The position numbers and the translations under genes were made by a program. Of a stretch of DNA of 64,000 nucleotides, positions 17,958-26,657 are shown one piece after another. The notes under the pieces were generated by a model that made no database searches, was not told where the DNA came from, and saw only the letters and a program-made list of their open reading frames with translations. Source of the DNA: JAEUMG01 sp046349315 (GTDB lineage: Bacteria > Pseudomonadota > Alphaproteobacteria > Rhizobiales > Aestuariivirgaceae); assembly GCA_046349315.1 (NCBI GenBank), contig JAXMCQ010000004.1, positions 186,001 to 250,000 of the forward strand. The letters run 5' to 3'. Numbering within the stretch: the stretch's first letter is position 1; each line of letters starts with the position of its first letter.

Positions 17958-18611
17958 TCACCGAACGAGCCTTGTCAGTTCATCGCCGCTAATCCGTTTG
18001 CCTCCAATTGAAACAGATCCCGATCCGGGATCGTAGGCGCGATCAAGAACCTCGATAGGCGTGCCCTTAAGATCAAACCGGATTGCGCAGTCCGGCGAGT
18101 AGTTGACGAAAAATCCAACCGGCTTGCCGAAGAATGGTACGTAAGCCGTTTCCTGAACGACTTTGGCAGCGTGGCCGGCATAGCTCAGAGGCGGTTGCTT
18201 AAGATCGAGCTTGATCTTGAGGTATTTGTCGGGTCCGCCGGTGATCAAGAATATAGTGATCTGCGTGGGCATCCGGGATTGAGTGTCAAAATGGGCGTGG
18301 GGCCTGAATGATGCGCGCCACTCGGCATCTTGCTTTGCGTCGTCGGCCAGTCGCCTTTGCTCATTGAGAACAACCGTCTCTGCCAGTGCTACATCGACAT
18401 CATACTTGGGTAACTCCAGCGCCGAAGGAAGGCGACATACGATTTCCTGCGCGCGCGGATGACCAACCCGACCGTGAGCTATTGCATCTAGCCAGCGCGC
18501 ACCTTTCGATGGATTGCAACCGCAACGTACGGCGATGGCGCCGATACCCAGTCCAAGCTCGCGGCTTCGACTATGTATCAGACGATACAGGGGTGACCAG
18601 AAGTCTGGCAT
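17958..18611 (-). CDS. Unknown protein with HTH-like N-terminus, coupled to the phosphatase
   Basis: 217 residues from ATG 18611, chosen for the GAAGGA ribosome-binding site seven bases upstream; 12 further residues are possible. I do not recognise the family. The first ~60 residues look like a small helical, HTH-type segment (LGIGAIAVRCGCNPSKGARW), followed by a helical stretch and a C-terminal domain with ITIFLITGGPDKYLKI, PFFGKPVGFFVNYSPDC and ISGDELTRLVR. The C-terminal domain recurs in a frameshifted relic 200 bases away on the opposite strand, showing that it is a genuine conserved domain. It forms a two-gene operon with the metallophosphatase. Confidence 0.7.
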   Translation of the reverse strand: MPDFWSPLYRLIHSRSRELGLGIGAIAVRCGCNPSKGARWLDAIAHGRVGHPRAQEIVCRLPSALELPKYDVDVALAETVVLNEQRRLADDAKQDAEWRASFRPHAHFDTQSRMPTQITIFLITGGPDKYLKIKLDLKQPPLSYAGHAAKVVQETAYVPFFGKPVGFFVNYSPDCAIRFDLKGTPIEVLDRAYDPGSGSVSIGGKRISGDELTRLVR

Positions 18612-18807
18612 CGCAGTTCCTTCAAATAGCGGAACTGGCGCATCCAACTTTGTTGTCGGTTAGACCACATCCCACTTTCGTGGAACCACCTTGCCTTGGA
18701 AAGCAGGTTGGAGAGAGCGCCAGCCCTCATCTTGATGATGGAGCATCTATAGAGCAGTTTGGGAGCAGTAGTCCAGCCACCTAAATAGTGGCCCAAACTC
18801 CGGCCGC

Positions 18808-19070
18808 TCATTTAAACCCCACGCCTACATCGACACCGAAACTGAGACGCCGCCGGAGATAACCATATTTCTAATTTTAGGGGGCACGCCAAATACTTGA
18901 AGATCGGCCTCGATCCGAAACAGCCACCCGTGACCTTCACCAATCAAGCTGCCGAAATCGCAAGGGAAGCGGAGCATGCACCTTTTGGCAGGCCGATCGG
19001 GTTTCTTATCAACTACTCACCTGGAACGATTCAGTACGCCTGCGATAGCAATGGGGCTACAGATCCTTGA
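18808..19070 (+). pseudogene. Inverted, frameshifted relic of the unknown 17958-18611 protein family
   Basis: On the plus strand the first part reads SFKPHAYIDTE followed by ITIFLILGG, and after a one-base frameshift near 18885 it continues KYLKIGLDPKQPP ... FGRPIGFLINYSPGT to a TGA at 19068. These align to ASFRPHAHFDTQ, ITIFLITGG, KYLKIKLDLKQPP and FGKPVGFFVNYSPD of the neighbouring unknown protein. The copy is diverged, so it is an old paralogue or a relic from another element. Its N-terminal part is missing. Confidence 0.8.
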
Positions 19071-19388
19071 TGATCTGTTTGAGACGCCCAGCGCGTGCCT
19101 GTTTCGCCAGCGCCGGGCTCTCTTCCCGCCCACCTGCCTTGCACGGGGTAACGTACCGCGTCGACAACAATGCCTGCCTGTGCCGCGACAACGAGTTCTA
19201 TCGGATCGGCGAGGATGTAGGCCTGCGCGTTGACATGGCGCCTGCGCAGATCCGCTCGCCGGTGGTAAGTCGGCCATATATGCGTGCCTGTGTCTGCGGA
19301 GATGTCGCGGCACAGGCCACGTCTCCACGCGACACTCACACCGAGGCCCCGTGCAAACCGGGTCGCGAAAGAGTGGCAAGGCCATCTC
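19071..19388. other. GC-rich stretch without a recognised gene
   Basis: Open frames exist on both strands because of high GC, including a 102-codon minus-strand frame (19031-19339), but none resembles a family I know and the frame overlaps the relic at 18808-19070. Probably further degraded coding sequence. Confidence 0.35.
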
Positions 19389-20111
19389 TCACGGCCTTAC
19401 ACCTTGCTGTGCTCGCCTCGCGCCGGCGGGTGAGGACAGTCCTGGCGACGCAACCTCATGGCGGTTGAGAAGGTACTCGACATCTATGCTTAAGCCAGAC
19501 GCTTCAACAAGCGCAATGATCTGGTTGTGAAGCCTTAGGAGCGCCTGTTCGTTGGCAACTTTCTCGGCTTCACTTGCTCCGTTGAGCGCTGCCTTCCGCA
19601 TTTTCAACGACATGACGGTCAGCATTCCGTCTTTGTGCGCGAGTCTAGACTCTACGGCAAACGGCGCCCGTTCAAATTCTGACTGCGCGGACTTCGGCCT
19701 CGTCAACCTCTTGATCGCAGCTGCGGTCGAGTTCGATGAAATTTTGTCGGCCTGCATTAAGCGCAGAACATAGTCCCGATCAGCTCTATGAAGTGCATAT
19801 AGTGCCGAGAGCGAGTGGGGCAGCTTGTCTTTGTTGGGAGAGTTTTCGAAATGGCGGATTACGTCACCCGCTTTGGCGTATTGAACAAAATTCGGGATAC
19901 TGCGAAGGGCTTTATCTAACTGATTCCGCTTCCACCATTGGCGAAACTCCGCCGTAAACTTGTGGTCATCGCCCATCGACATCTCATGGATCTTGCTGGC
20001 TTTGATCGCCAATTGATGGACGCTGTCCTTCTCGGCCTGGCATAACTTCTTAAGATCTTCAGCTAATTCGTCGGTCAATGCGGCTTTAGCGTCTGACATT
20101 TTCTCGGTCAT
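19389..20111 (-). CDS. Hypothetical helical protein
   Basis: 240 residues from the ATG at 20111, preceded by CAGGAA; 34 more codons are open upstream but look like leader. I recognise no family. It is charged and predicted mostly helical (ALTDELAEDLKKLCQAEKDSVHQL is cut here into shorter visible heptad-like patches; FRQWWKRNQLDKAL; ALLRLHNQIIALVEASG). No signal peptide, membrane segment, zinc motif or catalytic pattern is obvious. The last ~20 residues (Pro/Gly/Ala/Arg-rich) look different from the rest and may result from a junction. It shares orientation with the next unknown gene upstream and lies in the accessory region after the recombinase. Confidence 0.55.
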   Translation of the reverse strand: MTEKMSDAKAALTDELAEDLKKLCQAEKDSVHQLAIKASKIHEMSMGDDHKFTAEFRQWWKRNQLDKALRSIPNFVQYAKAGDVIRHFENSPNKDKLPHSLSALYALHRADRDYVLRLMQADKISSNSTAAAIKRLTRPKSAQSEFERAPFAVESRLAHKDGMLTVMSLKMRKAALNGASEAEKVANEQALLRLHNQIIALVEASGLSIDVEYLLNRHEVASPGLSSPAGARRAQQGVRP

Positions 20112-20490
20112 TTGAGTATTCCTGTTTCTGATGTGCCATTTCATGCTTGAAATGAGATCATGCATGTGTTGGCGCCATGTTTTGCGGGAGAATGGAAATC
20201 GGTTTCCCGTCATCGGACACTTTCCGATTCAGGCGTTCGCTCCGCTGGTTGATGACAAGTAAACTTTTGTCGTTCGGCCGGACGGCAGCGGTGCGCGGGG
20301 ATGTTCCATGCGGTTTTGGGTATGGACCTTAAGTCGACGCCTCTCAGCAAACAAAGAAACTGCAAAGATCTCTGTCGTTTGCTTTCTGACATTGTCGGCG
20401 ACCCAAGTTCCTGACGATGCGCAGAAGGTGGGGCGCTGGCCGACAAAATGCAAATGTTACTTGGTGCAGTATTGTTGGCATCTCCTGCGA
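20112..20490. other. Spacer between two unknown genes
   Basis: 379 bases on the minus-strand path from 20491 to 20111. Short frames only. It may contain the promoter of the 240-residue unknown protein. Confidence 0.35.
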
Positions 20491-21162
20491 TCAAATATGT
20501 TCTGATCGCCTTGCAGTGATGAATGCCCGAGCGGCCCCGTCTATCTTCTTCTCGTCAAGGGTTAGATCGGCGATATTCGCCACCGCCTTTAGGAAACGCA
20601 TAGCATTGTATTTATGGGGCCCCACCACGTTTTGGCTTCTGCTGAATCGCTTGCCGGAAATCGACTCCCAGGCAGATGCTACCCCTGCCACAAGGACCTC
20701 GATCGCAACTGGGCGAGATTTGTATTCTTGTGGTTTCAATTGATGTTGCGCACCTTGCGCCAGTATCGCAAGTTTGAAAAATTCATTGAAGAGATTCCTT
20801 AGACGGGTCGTGTCAAAATCACTATTTCGGAAGATGGCGTCAAAAACCTGATTGCTGGCCATTACGGTAAGAAGAAGTTGAGTCATATCGCGTGTCGCAT
20901 TCTTGAATTTTCTTAAGAAACGACGGGCGTCCGGCGTCTTACGAGGCTCGTCGTTCAAAAGCCGGTACATGGCCACCAGCACTTCGATCTCCTGTCGACG
21001 ATCATCAGGCGCGCCGGAATGTTTGACAATACGGTTCCACTCATCGTCGGAAAAAGGACAGACCGATTCGGCGACTTCTCCCCAAAAATCCTGATAGACC
21101 TTAGCCCTATTGACTCCTAGGGGCGAATCTGACGCGGTTCGGGGAACTCGGTTAGACATCAT
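20491..21162 (-). CDS. Hypothetical protein of unknown family
   Basis: 223 residues from ATG 21162 (or the adjacent ATG at 21159), chosen because AGGGAG precedes it directly. Not recognised. The protein is soluble and largely helical, with recurring aromatic/basic patches (DFWGEVAESVCPFSDDEW, RRFLRKFKNATRDMTQLLL, LRNLFNEFFKLAILAQGAQ). No metal or nucleotide-binding motif is seen. It may be co-transcribed with the 240-residue unknown gene downstream and together with the phosphatase pair forms a set of four unexplained minus-strand genes next to the recombinase. Confidence 0.6.
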   Translation of the reverse strand: MMSNRVPRTASDSPLGVNRAKVYQDFWGEVAESVCPFSDDEWNRIVKHSGAPDDRRQEIEVLVAMYRLLNDEPRKTPDARRFLRKFKNATRDMTQLLLTVMASNQVFDAIFRNSDFDTTRLRNLFNEFFKLAILAQGAQHQLKPQEYKSRPVAIEVLVAGVASAWESISGKRFSRSQNVVGPHKYNAMRFLKAVANIADLTLDEKKIDGAARAFITARRSEHI

Positions 21163-21619
21163 AAACTCCCTGCCTGTCATCGCCCTGTCGCGTCTTGCGG
21201 TTGGAAGGAGTTTGCTGGCCCTCCAGATCCTTCGCACAATCGAGGATTGCGACAGCGCTCGCCACAGTGAGATGCGGATCTCGTTTTTGATCTTGGCCGC
21301 AATTGGCACGGGTTTCCCAAATGGCGACGTTGACAAGTTGGCATTTATTATCTGGCTGCTTTGGCGATTCCGTCAAACTACCGCGAAGGGGGATCGCGCC
21401 AGCCCGATCCGCTGCAGTCATCGACTGGTGTTTGCCTGTGCTAAACATGCGCCGTCGGTTGCGCCTCGCATCCTCGTTTGCTGCTGGATCTGCCGACGCC
21501 AGCCTCGGTTGGTCCGACATTATTCTCGATCTGGGTCGAGACTGTCGTCGGGCCGCCTGTTGGATTTGCCCTTTCGCGTCGATTATTTCCGGGGCGCCAA
21601 AGGAAATCTTCAACGTCAT
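21152..21619 (-). CDS. Possible small ORF, doubtful
   Basis: An open frame of 155 codons whose end overlaps the start of the preceding unknown gene by 11 bases. Its second half (KCQLVNVAIWETRANCGQ, VASAVAILDCAKDLEG) has protein-like composition. No family is recognised and the first half looks like chance sequence, so a shorter gene or none is equally likely. Confidence 0.2.
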   Translation of the reverse strand: MTLKISFGAPEIIDAKGQIQQAARRQSRPRSRIMSDQPRLASADPAANEDARRNRRRMFSTGKHQSMTAADRAGAIPLRGSLTESPKQPDNKCQLVNVAIWETRANCGQDQKRDPHLTVASAVAILDCAKDLEGQQTPSNRKTRQGDDRQGVYDV

Positions 21620-22055
21620 GCTTGCCGCGGTTCAGACGGTGGCGGCTGACATTCTGTCGATAGCTGAGATCGCTGACCATCATCGGGGGGAACCAAGGTC
21701 TTGGAGTCCACCATTCCGGATTGCGCACCAGAGAGAATAGGGACGTAGGAGCTGTCGCTGGCGCCGACAATTCGCGTCTAGGAAAGGGTTGGCCTTTCAT
21801 AGCAGCACGAGGCGTAGCAGCTGATCGCGCGACGGCAATTCCCTCCGGCAAACCAACTGCCATAGAGATGGCACAACTAACGGCGCCGGGGAAGTCATAA
21901 CATCGAGGATGCAGCTGCCGAGCTTTGTGGTGCACTCTTCCAATTGCGCCTTGGTGGCGCGGGTTAGCGCAGCGGTGCCGTCTTCGATAATCTGCTTCCT
22001 AATTCAGAAACGCTGCGCCGCAACGGCATGGCGGGAGCGTCCAAAAAGAAGTGCG
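21620..22055. other. Stretch without an intact gene
   Basis: Several short frames on the minus strand carry protein-like patches in different frames (e.g. around 21780-21930), consistent with a decayed gene, but I cannot assign a family. It separates the accessory unknown genes from the catabolic operon. Confidence 0.35.
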
Positions 22056-22622
22056 TTAAATCACTTCCTCGCCGAACTTTCGATAAACTCCCGCGTCAGC
22101 TGCGTCTGGTACACCGGGGCTGCGGCGGCAGGTTAAAGCTTCAACGTCCGCATAAGTGTGGCATCCCCAGATCGCTATGGCTTCGAAATCCGGACCCAAA
22201 AATCCCACTCTATTCAGAAGATAAACCAGCGCGTTACGTGGGAAATCCGCTGCACGCGAGGGAGCGAACGGCTTGTAGAATTCGAGATAGTATAGCGGGT
22301 AGCTCTTCAGGTCGCCGATGATGAGCGCATTGAAGAGTCCGGCCCGTTCAATCGTGATAGCCCGATGCATCGCCTGGCTTCGCCGATTGATCATCGAGTC
22401 AGCAGAATGGAAATAGGTCTCCCATTCGTCGAGGCGGCCAATGTTAGGGATCTCCCAGATCGCCAGGTATCCGGGCTGGGGACCAAAACGAAGGGTGCGG
22501 CCGAGTTGCAGCACGATTCTGTCCGGCGAGTTCTCCTTCCAGCCAGAGGATTGCTGGCCCAGAAACCGGAATATCTCGATAGGCACTGAGCGATCCCAAT
22601 GAATGAACTCCACGTAAAACAT
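22056..22622 (-). CDS. Unknown small protein with duplicated ferredoxin-like halves (NIPSNAP/EthD-like)
   Basis: 188 residues. Two halves look alike: FYVEFIHWDRSVP opens the first and YYLEFYKPFAPS the second, each followed by a helical segment with Trp/Tyr (AIWEIPNIGRLDEWETYF; AIAIWGCHTYADVEAL). This pattern fits a dimeric alpha-beta barrel as in NIPSNAP or EthD proteins, but I have no motif that proves it. It is the last gene of the betaine/sugar-acid operon, nine bases after the enolase-superfamily gene, so it probably acts on, or protects against, an intermediate of that pathway. Confidence 0.5.
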   Translation of the reverse strand: MFYVEFIHWDRSVPIEIFRFLGQQSSGWKENSPDRIVLQLGRTLRFGPQPGYLAIWEIPNIGRLDEWETYFHSADSMINRRSQAMHRAITIERAGLFNALIIGDLKSYPLYYLEFYKPFAPSRAADFPRNALVYLLNRVGFLGPDFEAIAIWGCHTYADVEALTCRRSPGVPDAADAGVYRKFGEEVI

Positions 22623-22630
22623 CAGGCTGC

Positions 22631-23827
22631 TCAGAACATCGACTTCACAGGGATAATGCCGGCACGCGCCTCGTCCTCGGCATAGACGCTCTTATCACCC
22701 CCGCGGCGATAGGCCTCCGCGGCGAGTGCGAAGCGTTCGGGGTCAAGCGCGACGCCAAGCCCCGCGCCGTCCGGAACATTCATTGTCGCATGATCGGATA
22801 GGCGGCTCGGCTCTCTTACAATGTCACCTGCCAGTTCGGTCGCATGTGTATCCAGCGCGTGGGGCAGGGATTGGCAAGATGCCGCAAGATGTAGGTATGC
22901 CGCGGTTGCGATACCAAGTTCGCCGGCGCTGTGGAAATTGAGGTTCTTCTGGAACATTTCGCAGGCGCCCTTGAGCTTCTGCATGACGGCGATCCCACCC
23001 CATTCGAAGATGTCGCCCAAGATGACGTCCACCGAATTCAGAGCGATACTTTCGGCTGCGCTGTCAAGGTCGATGGCGGCCATGTTGCTTGCCAGCGGAA
23101 TATCCACTGCCTCACGAACACGAGTCATCGCAATATTTCCCCAGCAGGGATCTTCATAATATTCGAGGTCGAGACTTTCGAGTTTTTTGCCGATCCGTAT
23201 GGCGGTCGCCGGCGTATAGATCGCCTGGGGATCATAACGCAATCGTGCCGTCGGGAAGGCTGCGCGGAGCGCCGCCAGGATGTCAATTTCCTCATCTGGC
23301 GTCTTGACGCCGCCTTTATACTTTATTGTTGAGAAGCCGTGGCGATCCAAAAGTTCGCGTGCGCGTCTTATGACATCGTCGCAGGTATCGACTTTGCCTT
23401 CACCTTGAGCATTGGCATTGCGGTGATAAACATAGGCGGCGAAGGGGATTTCGTCGCGGAGTTTTCCGCCTAAAAGTCGACAAAGGGGCAAGTTTGCAGC
23501 TTTGCCCATGAGGTCCCAGCAAGCGAGTTCAAGGGCCGCGAAGGCGCAATGACCACATTTTCCATAGTAGAGCGGAACGAAGGTGGCCTTCGCACGCATG
23601 CGTTCGATGTCGTAGGGATTCTCACCCATGAACATCGGCGCGATCTCAGTGTCGATGAGCGCCTTGGTGACACTCGAGCCGAGAGTTTCGCCAAGCCCGA
23701 TCAAGCCGTCGTCTGTCTCCATTTCAACGACGATCCGGGTCCAGTCAGCGTTGGCTCCTCCGGACCATCGGATCGGCGCGAAGAAGGGCACGTTGACGAG
23801 CGTGATGGTGATCTTGGAAATTATCAT
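22631..23827 (-). CDS. Enolase-superfamily dehydratase, glucarate-dehydratase-like
   Basis: 398 residues. Capping domain at the N-terminus (FFAPIRWSGG, GLGETLG), then the barrel with the K-x-K motif TIKYKGGVKTPDEEID, metal ligand region RLRYDPQAIYTP, second ligand YYEDPCWG, third near PLASNMAAIDLD, and the catalytic His in NFHSAGELGIATAA. K-x-K-G-G together with E-D-P-C and the late H-S is the pattern of the glucarate dehydratase subgroup, which abstracts a proton alpha to a carboxylate and loses water to give a 2-keto-3-deoxy acid. The true substrate is unknown. It lies between two SDRs and a small unknown gene within one operon. Confidence 0.85.
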   Translation of the reverse strand: MIISKITITLVNVPFFAPIRWSGGANADWTRIVVEMETDDGLIGLGETLGSSVTKALIDTEIAPMFMGENPYDIERMRAKATFVPLYYGKCGHCAFAALELACWDLMGKAANLPLCRLLGGKLRDEIPFAAYVYHRNANAQGEGKVDTCDDVIRRARELLDRHGFSTIKYKGGVKTPDEEIDILAALRAAFPTARLRYDPQAIYTPATAIRIGKKLESLDLEYYEDPCWGNIAMTRVREAVDIPLASNMAAIDLDSAAESIALNSVDVILGDIFEWGGIAVMQKLKGACEMFQKNLNFHSAGELGIATAAYLHLAASCQSLPHALDTHATELAGDIVREPSRLSDHATMNVPDGAGLGVALDPERFALAAEAYRRGGDKSVYAEDEARAGIIPVKSMF

Positions 23828-23843
23828 AGGCGGATATCTGCAG

Positions 23844-24686
23844 CTACCAAAGCGCGCCTCCCGAGACTGTAACAGACTGGCCGGTTATCCCGAAGGACTC
23901 GTCGCTACAAAGATAAAGAGCTGTCGCTGCAATTTCCTCAACGCTTATGAGGCGCTTCTGCGGCATGCCTTCGGCAACGATCTTGAAATTCTCTTCGACC
24001 GTTGTTCCTTGGCCGCCTTGCGCGATTCGTCGAAGCGAACCGAGCTCCATCATACCTGTTCCGACGGAGCCCGGATTGATGGCGTTGCAACTGATACCGA
24101 ATTCGGCACCCTCGAGTGCGACACAGCGCGTGAGACCGAGCAGGGCAGACTTTGACGCACAGTAAGCCGCGTAGCGCTGAAAGCCGACATCGGCCGCAGT
24201 CGAGGAGATATTCACGATGCGCCCGAAGCGGCCTTCGATCATTGCCGGCCAGCAAAGCTTGATGGTTCGATAAGCGCCGTTCAGATTGATATCGAGTACC
24301 TGGTTCCAGGTCTCGTCGCTATGGCCTACCAGGGGTTCCTGGGCGGAGACCCCGGCCGCATTCACGAGAATGTCGAAGGAGCCAAGTGCAGCGGTCGCGC
24401 TACTGTGGAACTTGTCTATGCTTAGGTTGTCGCGAACGTCGAGAGCGGCTCCGAATCCGGCCACTCCTTCGGATCTTATTGCTTCAACTGTTTGCTCTAT
24501 CGAGGAAAGAGTGGGGAATGCGGCGTAGGCCGAGTTCGGGATACGCCCGCCTTCCGAGAGCGAGCCAATCGCAACCTTTGCACCAGCTTTCGCGAGCGCG
24601 ATCGCAATCGCCCGGCCCATGCCTGTGGCACCACCGGTCACCCACGCGACGCGTCCATCCAGATCATACGATCGGGAATCCGTCAT
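23844..24686 (-). CDS. Short-chain dehydrogenase/reductase
   Basis: 280 residues from ATG 24686, preceded by AAAGGAG; seven more codons are possible. NAD(P) motif AWVTGGATGMGRAIA, structural NAAG (LVNAAGVSAQEP), catalytic Ser region VNISSTAADVG and Y-x-x-x-K as YAAYCASKSALLG. The C-terminus ends SGGALW. It is clearly paralogous to the next gene upstream (24701-25543), with the same core motifs and end. Presumably oxidises a hydroxyl group of the compound handled by the neighbouring dehydratases. Specific substrate and cofactor are not readable. Confidence 0.88.
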   Translation of the reverse strand: MTDSRSYDLDGRVAWVTGGATGMGRAIAIALAKAGAKVAIGSLSEGGRIPNSAYAAFPTLSSIEQTVEAIRSEGVAGFGAALDVRDNLSIDKFHSSATAALGSFDILVNAAGVSAQEPLVGHSDETWNQVLDINLNGAYRTIKLCWPAMIEGRFGRIVNISSTAADVGFQRYAAYCASKSALLGLTRCVALEGAEFGISCNAINPGSVGTGMMELGSLRRIAQGGQGTTVEENFKIVAEGMPQKRLISVEEIAATALYLCSDESFGITGQSVTVSGGALW

Positions 24687-24700
24687 CAGTTGCACTCCTT

Positions 24701-25543
24701 TCACCATAGAGATCCCATCGCCATGGTAATATCTTCGGCGTTGATTCCCTGCGCTTCGGGGCGACAGAGGAAGAACGCCAATCCTGCGACCTCGTCCGGC
24801 GAGAGGAAGCGCTTCTGGGGCAGGTCGGCAGCAATCTTCGCGCGATACTGTTCAACGGTGAGGTCAAGCCCTGCAATGGCAATTTCCTGGATGCAGGCCG
24901 AGTAGTTGCTGTCGGTTGCGACCCAACCGGGGTTGATCGCATTACATGTAACGCCGAACTCCGCTCCCTCGAGGGCCGTGCAGCGCGTCAGCCCCAGCAG
25001 CCCCGATTTTGACGAGCAGTAGGCGGAGTGACGAACATAGCCGACGTTTGCGGCTGTCGATGCGATATTGATGATCCGGCCAAAACGACGCTCGATCATG
25101 CCGGGAAGACATAGGCGTGTCGTCCGGAAGGGGCCGGTCAGATTGGTCTCGATCATGCGATGCCAAATGTCGTCAGGATGATCGAGGATGAGCTTTCGCG
25201 CTGAGCTGCCTGCCGCGTTGACCAGAATATCGATTGGCCCGAGTTCTGAAACCGCGGCCGTATGGAAGGCATCGACAGAGTCCTGAGAACAGACATCGAG
25301 TGGCAACGCGACGGCCGCGACACCTTTCGCGATGATCGCCTCAGCGGTTTCGGCCAATCGTGCATCGTCCGGGGTGTGGACATTTTGATCGGGAAGGGCG
25401 ACAGAGCGTTGGCTCTGGACAAGCGAGCCGATGGCGACATTGGCGCCAGCCTCAGCCAGCCTCAGCGCCGTCGCTCGCCCCATTCCCGATGCGCCGCCGG
25501 TAACCCATGCGGTCTTGCCTTTGAGCCATTGCTTTACTGTCAT
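24701..25543 (-). CDS. Short-chain dehydrogenase/reductase
   Basis: 280 residues from ATG 25543 with GGGGG just upstream; five upstream codons overlap the previous gene and are rejected. Motifs: TAWVTGGASGMGRATA, LVNAAGSSARK, INIASTAANVG and YCSSKSGLLGL (Tyr and Lys of the active site). It is a paralogue of the SDR that follows it in the operon, suggesting two successive or alternative oxidations. Its ATG lies two bases after the stop of the enolase-superfamily gene, so coupling is likely. Confidence 0.88.
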   Translation of the reverse strand: MTVKQWLKGKTAWVTGGASGMGRATALRLAEAGANVAIGSLVQSQRSVALPDQNVHTPDDARLAETAEAIIAKGVAAVALPLDVCSQDSVDAFHTAAVSELGPIDILVNAAGSSARKLILDHPDDIWHRMIETNLTGPFRTTRLCLPGMIERRFGRIINIASTAANVGYVRHSAYCSSKSGLLGLTRCTALEGAEFGVTCNAINPGWVATDSNYSACIQEIAIAGLDLTVEQYRAKIAADLPQKRFLSPDEVAGLAFFLCRPEAQGINAEDITMAMGSLW

Positions 25544-25544
25544 G

Positions 25545-26657
25545 CTACCCCCTGGCAAAATAGCTCAAGGCACCCTCATCGACGACTATGCCGAGACCGG
25601 GTGCTTCTGGAACTTGGATCCACCCATCCTTTGGCCGCAACTGGCCCCGATTGATTGCGCTGCGGATTTCATTGTCGCGAGCCTGGCATTCGAAGAGGGA
25701 TATGGCGGAAGTTGCCGCCATCAGTTGAGCGGACGCCGCAGCATTGGCGATATAGCTATAGGTGTGATTGACGATCGCGATGCCTTGCCTATTTGCGTGT
25801 TGCGCGATCTGCGCAGCCTGGGTGAGCCCCGTGCGCGATACGTCGATCTGCAGTACGTCTATGCAGCGGCTATCGATGAGACGTCTGAGTTCGCTCGCGC
25901 TGGCAGCCATTTCACCCGCTGCAATCGGTATTCCGGCCTCGGTCCGGAACCGGGCGTATGAATGGATGTCATAGGCAGCGAAAGGCTCTTCAAGCCAAAA
26001 CAAGTCGTATATCCGCAGGCGTTCGGCGCGTGCGCGTGCGGCCGTCAGATCCCATGCCATGCCTGCATCGATGAGCAGGTCGACTGACGGACCCACCGCG
26101 TCGCGCAGCGCCCGGACAATCGCCTCGTCATGATCAGGCGCGAGGCCGAAGGGCGGCCAACCGAGTTTGACGGCCGAGAAGCCTTGCGCGACCACGGCTT
26201 GCGCATTCTCGGCATTCTCTGCGAGAGTTTCGCCAAGCGCTTGCGTGCCATAGCATCGCAGGCGCGGATGCTTCATGCCGCCGAGAAGTCCAGCCACTGA
26301 CTTGTTCGCGCGCTTTCCGGCAATATCCCACAGTGCAATGTCGATCGCCGCCATTGCGTGAAGAACTGCGCCATCTCGGCCATATTGAGCGACCGCATCG
26401 CGCATGCGCTCCCATGCGGAAAGCGGTTCGGCCGACGATCCCAGCAAAAGCTCGCGAAGTCCTGTTACGAGGGAATTGATCGCGCGGGCATTGATGACGG
26501 CCTGCGCTATATCCGGCATGGTATCACTCTCGCCAAATCCGACGAGGCCATCGCTGGTCGTGACTTTGACGAAGAAGCCGTAGGGCGGCCCCCATTGATC
26601 GGGAGATGTTTTGCCGACCAGGCAGAAGCTCTCGATTTCAGCGATCGTATCAGCCAA
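25545..26657 (-). CDS. Enolase-superfamily enzyme, mandelate racemase type
   Basis: 370 residues. Capping domain ends around GFGESD; barrel motifs are AVKLGWPPFG (K-x-G rather than K-x-K), first metal ligand LLIDAGMAWD, second WLEEPFAAYD, third AAGEMAAS, then VLQIDVSRTG and the catalytic His in VNHTYSYIAN. This set fits the mandelate racemase/galactonate-type subgroup rather than muconate cycloisomerases. It is distinct from the glucarate-dehydratase-like gene of the same operon. Its start overlaps the end of the ABC permease by eight bases. Likely a dehydratase or epimerase of an acid sugar or betaine-like acid; substrate unknown. Confidence 0.85.
   Translation of the reverse strand: MADTIAEIESFCLVGKTSPDQWGPPYGFFVKVTTSDGLVGFGESDTMPDIAQAVINARAINSLVTGLRELLLGSSAEPLSAWERMRDAVAQYGRDGAVLHAMAAIDIALWDIAGKRANKSVAGLLGGMKHPRLRCYGTQALGETLAENAENAQAVVAQGFSAVKLGWPPFGLAPDHDEAIVRALRDAVGPSVDLLIDAGMAWDLTAARARAERLRIYDLFWLEEPFAAYDIHSYARFRTEAGIPIAAGEMAASASELRRLIDSRCIDVLQIDVSRTGLTQAAQIAQHANRQGIAIVNHTYSYIANAAASAQLMAATSAISLFECQARDNEIRSAINRGQLRPKDGWIQVPEAPGLGIVVDEGALSYFARG

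Noticed and set aside
19031..19339. 102-codon minus-strand frame with fairly protein-like composition
   Set aside because: Overlaps the relic of the unknown family, shows no recognisable motif, and all frames are open in this GC-rich stretch.
21441..21935. Apparent sugar-kinase-like patch on the minus strand near 21780-21900
   Set aside because: A faint likeness to the end of PfkB-type kinases, but the glycine-rich catalytic motif is absent and the frame decays on both sides.
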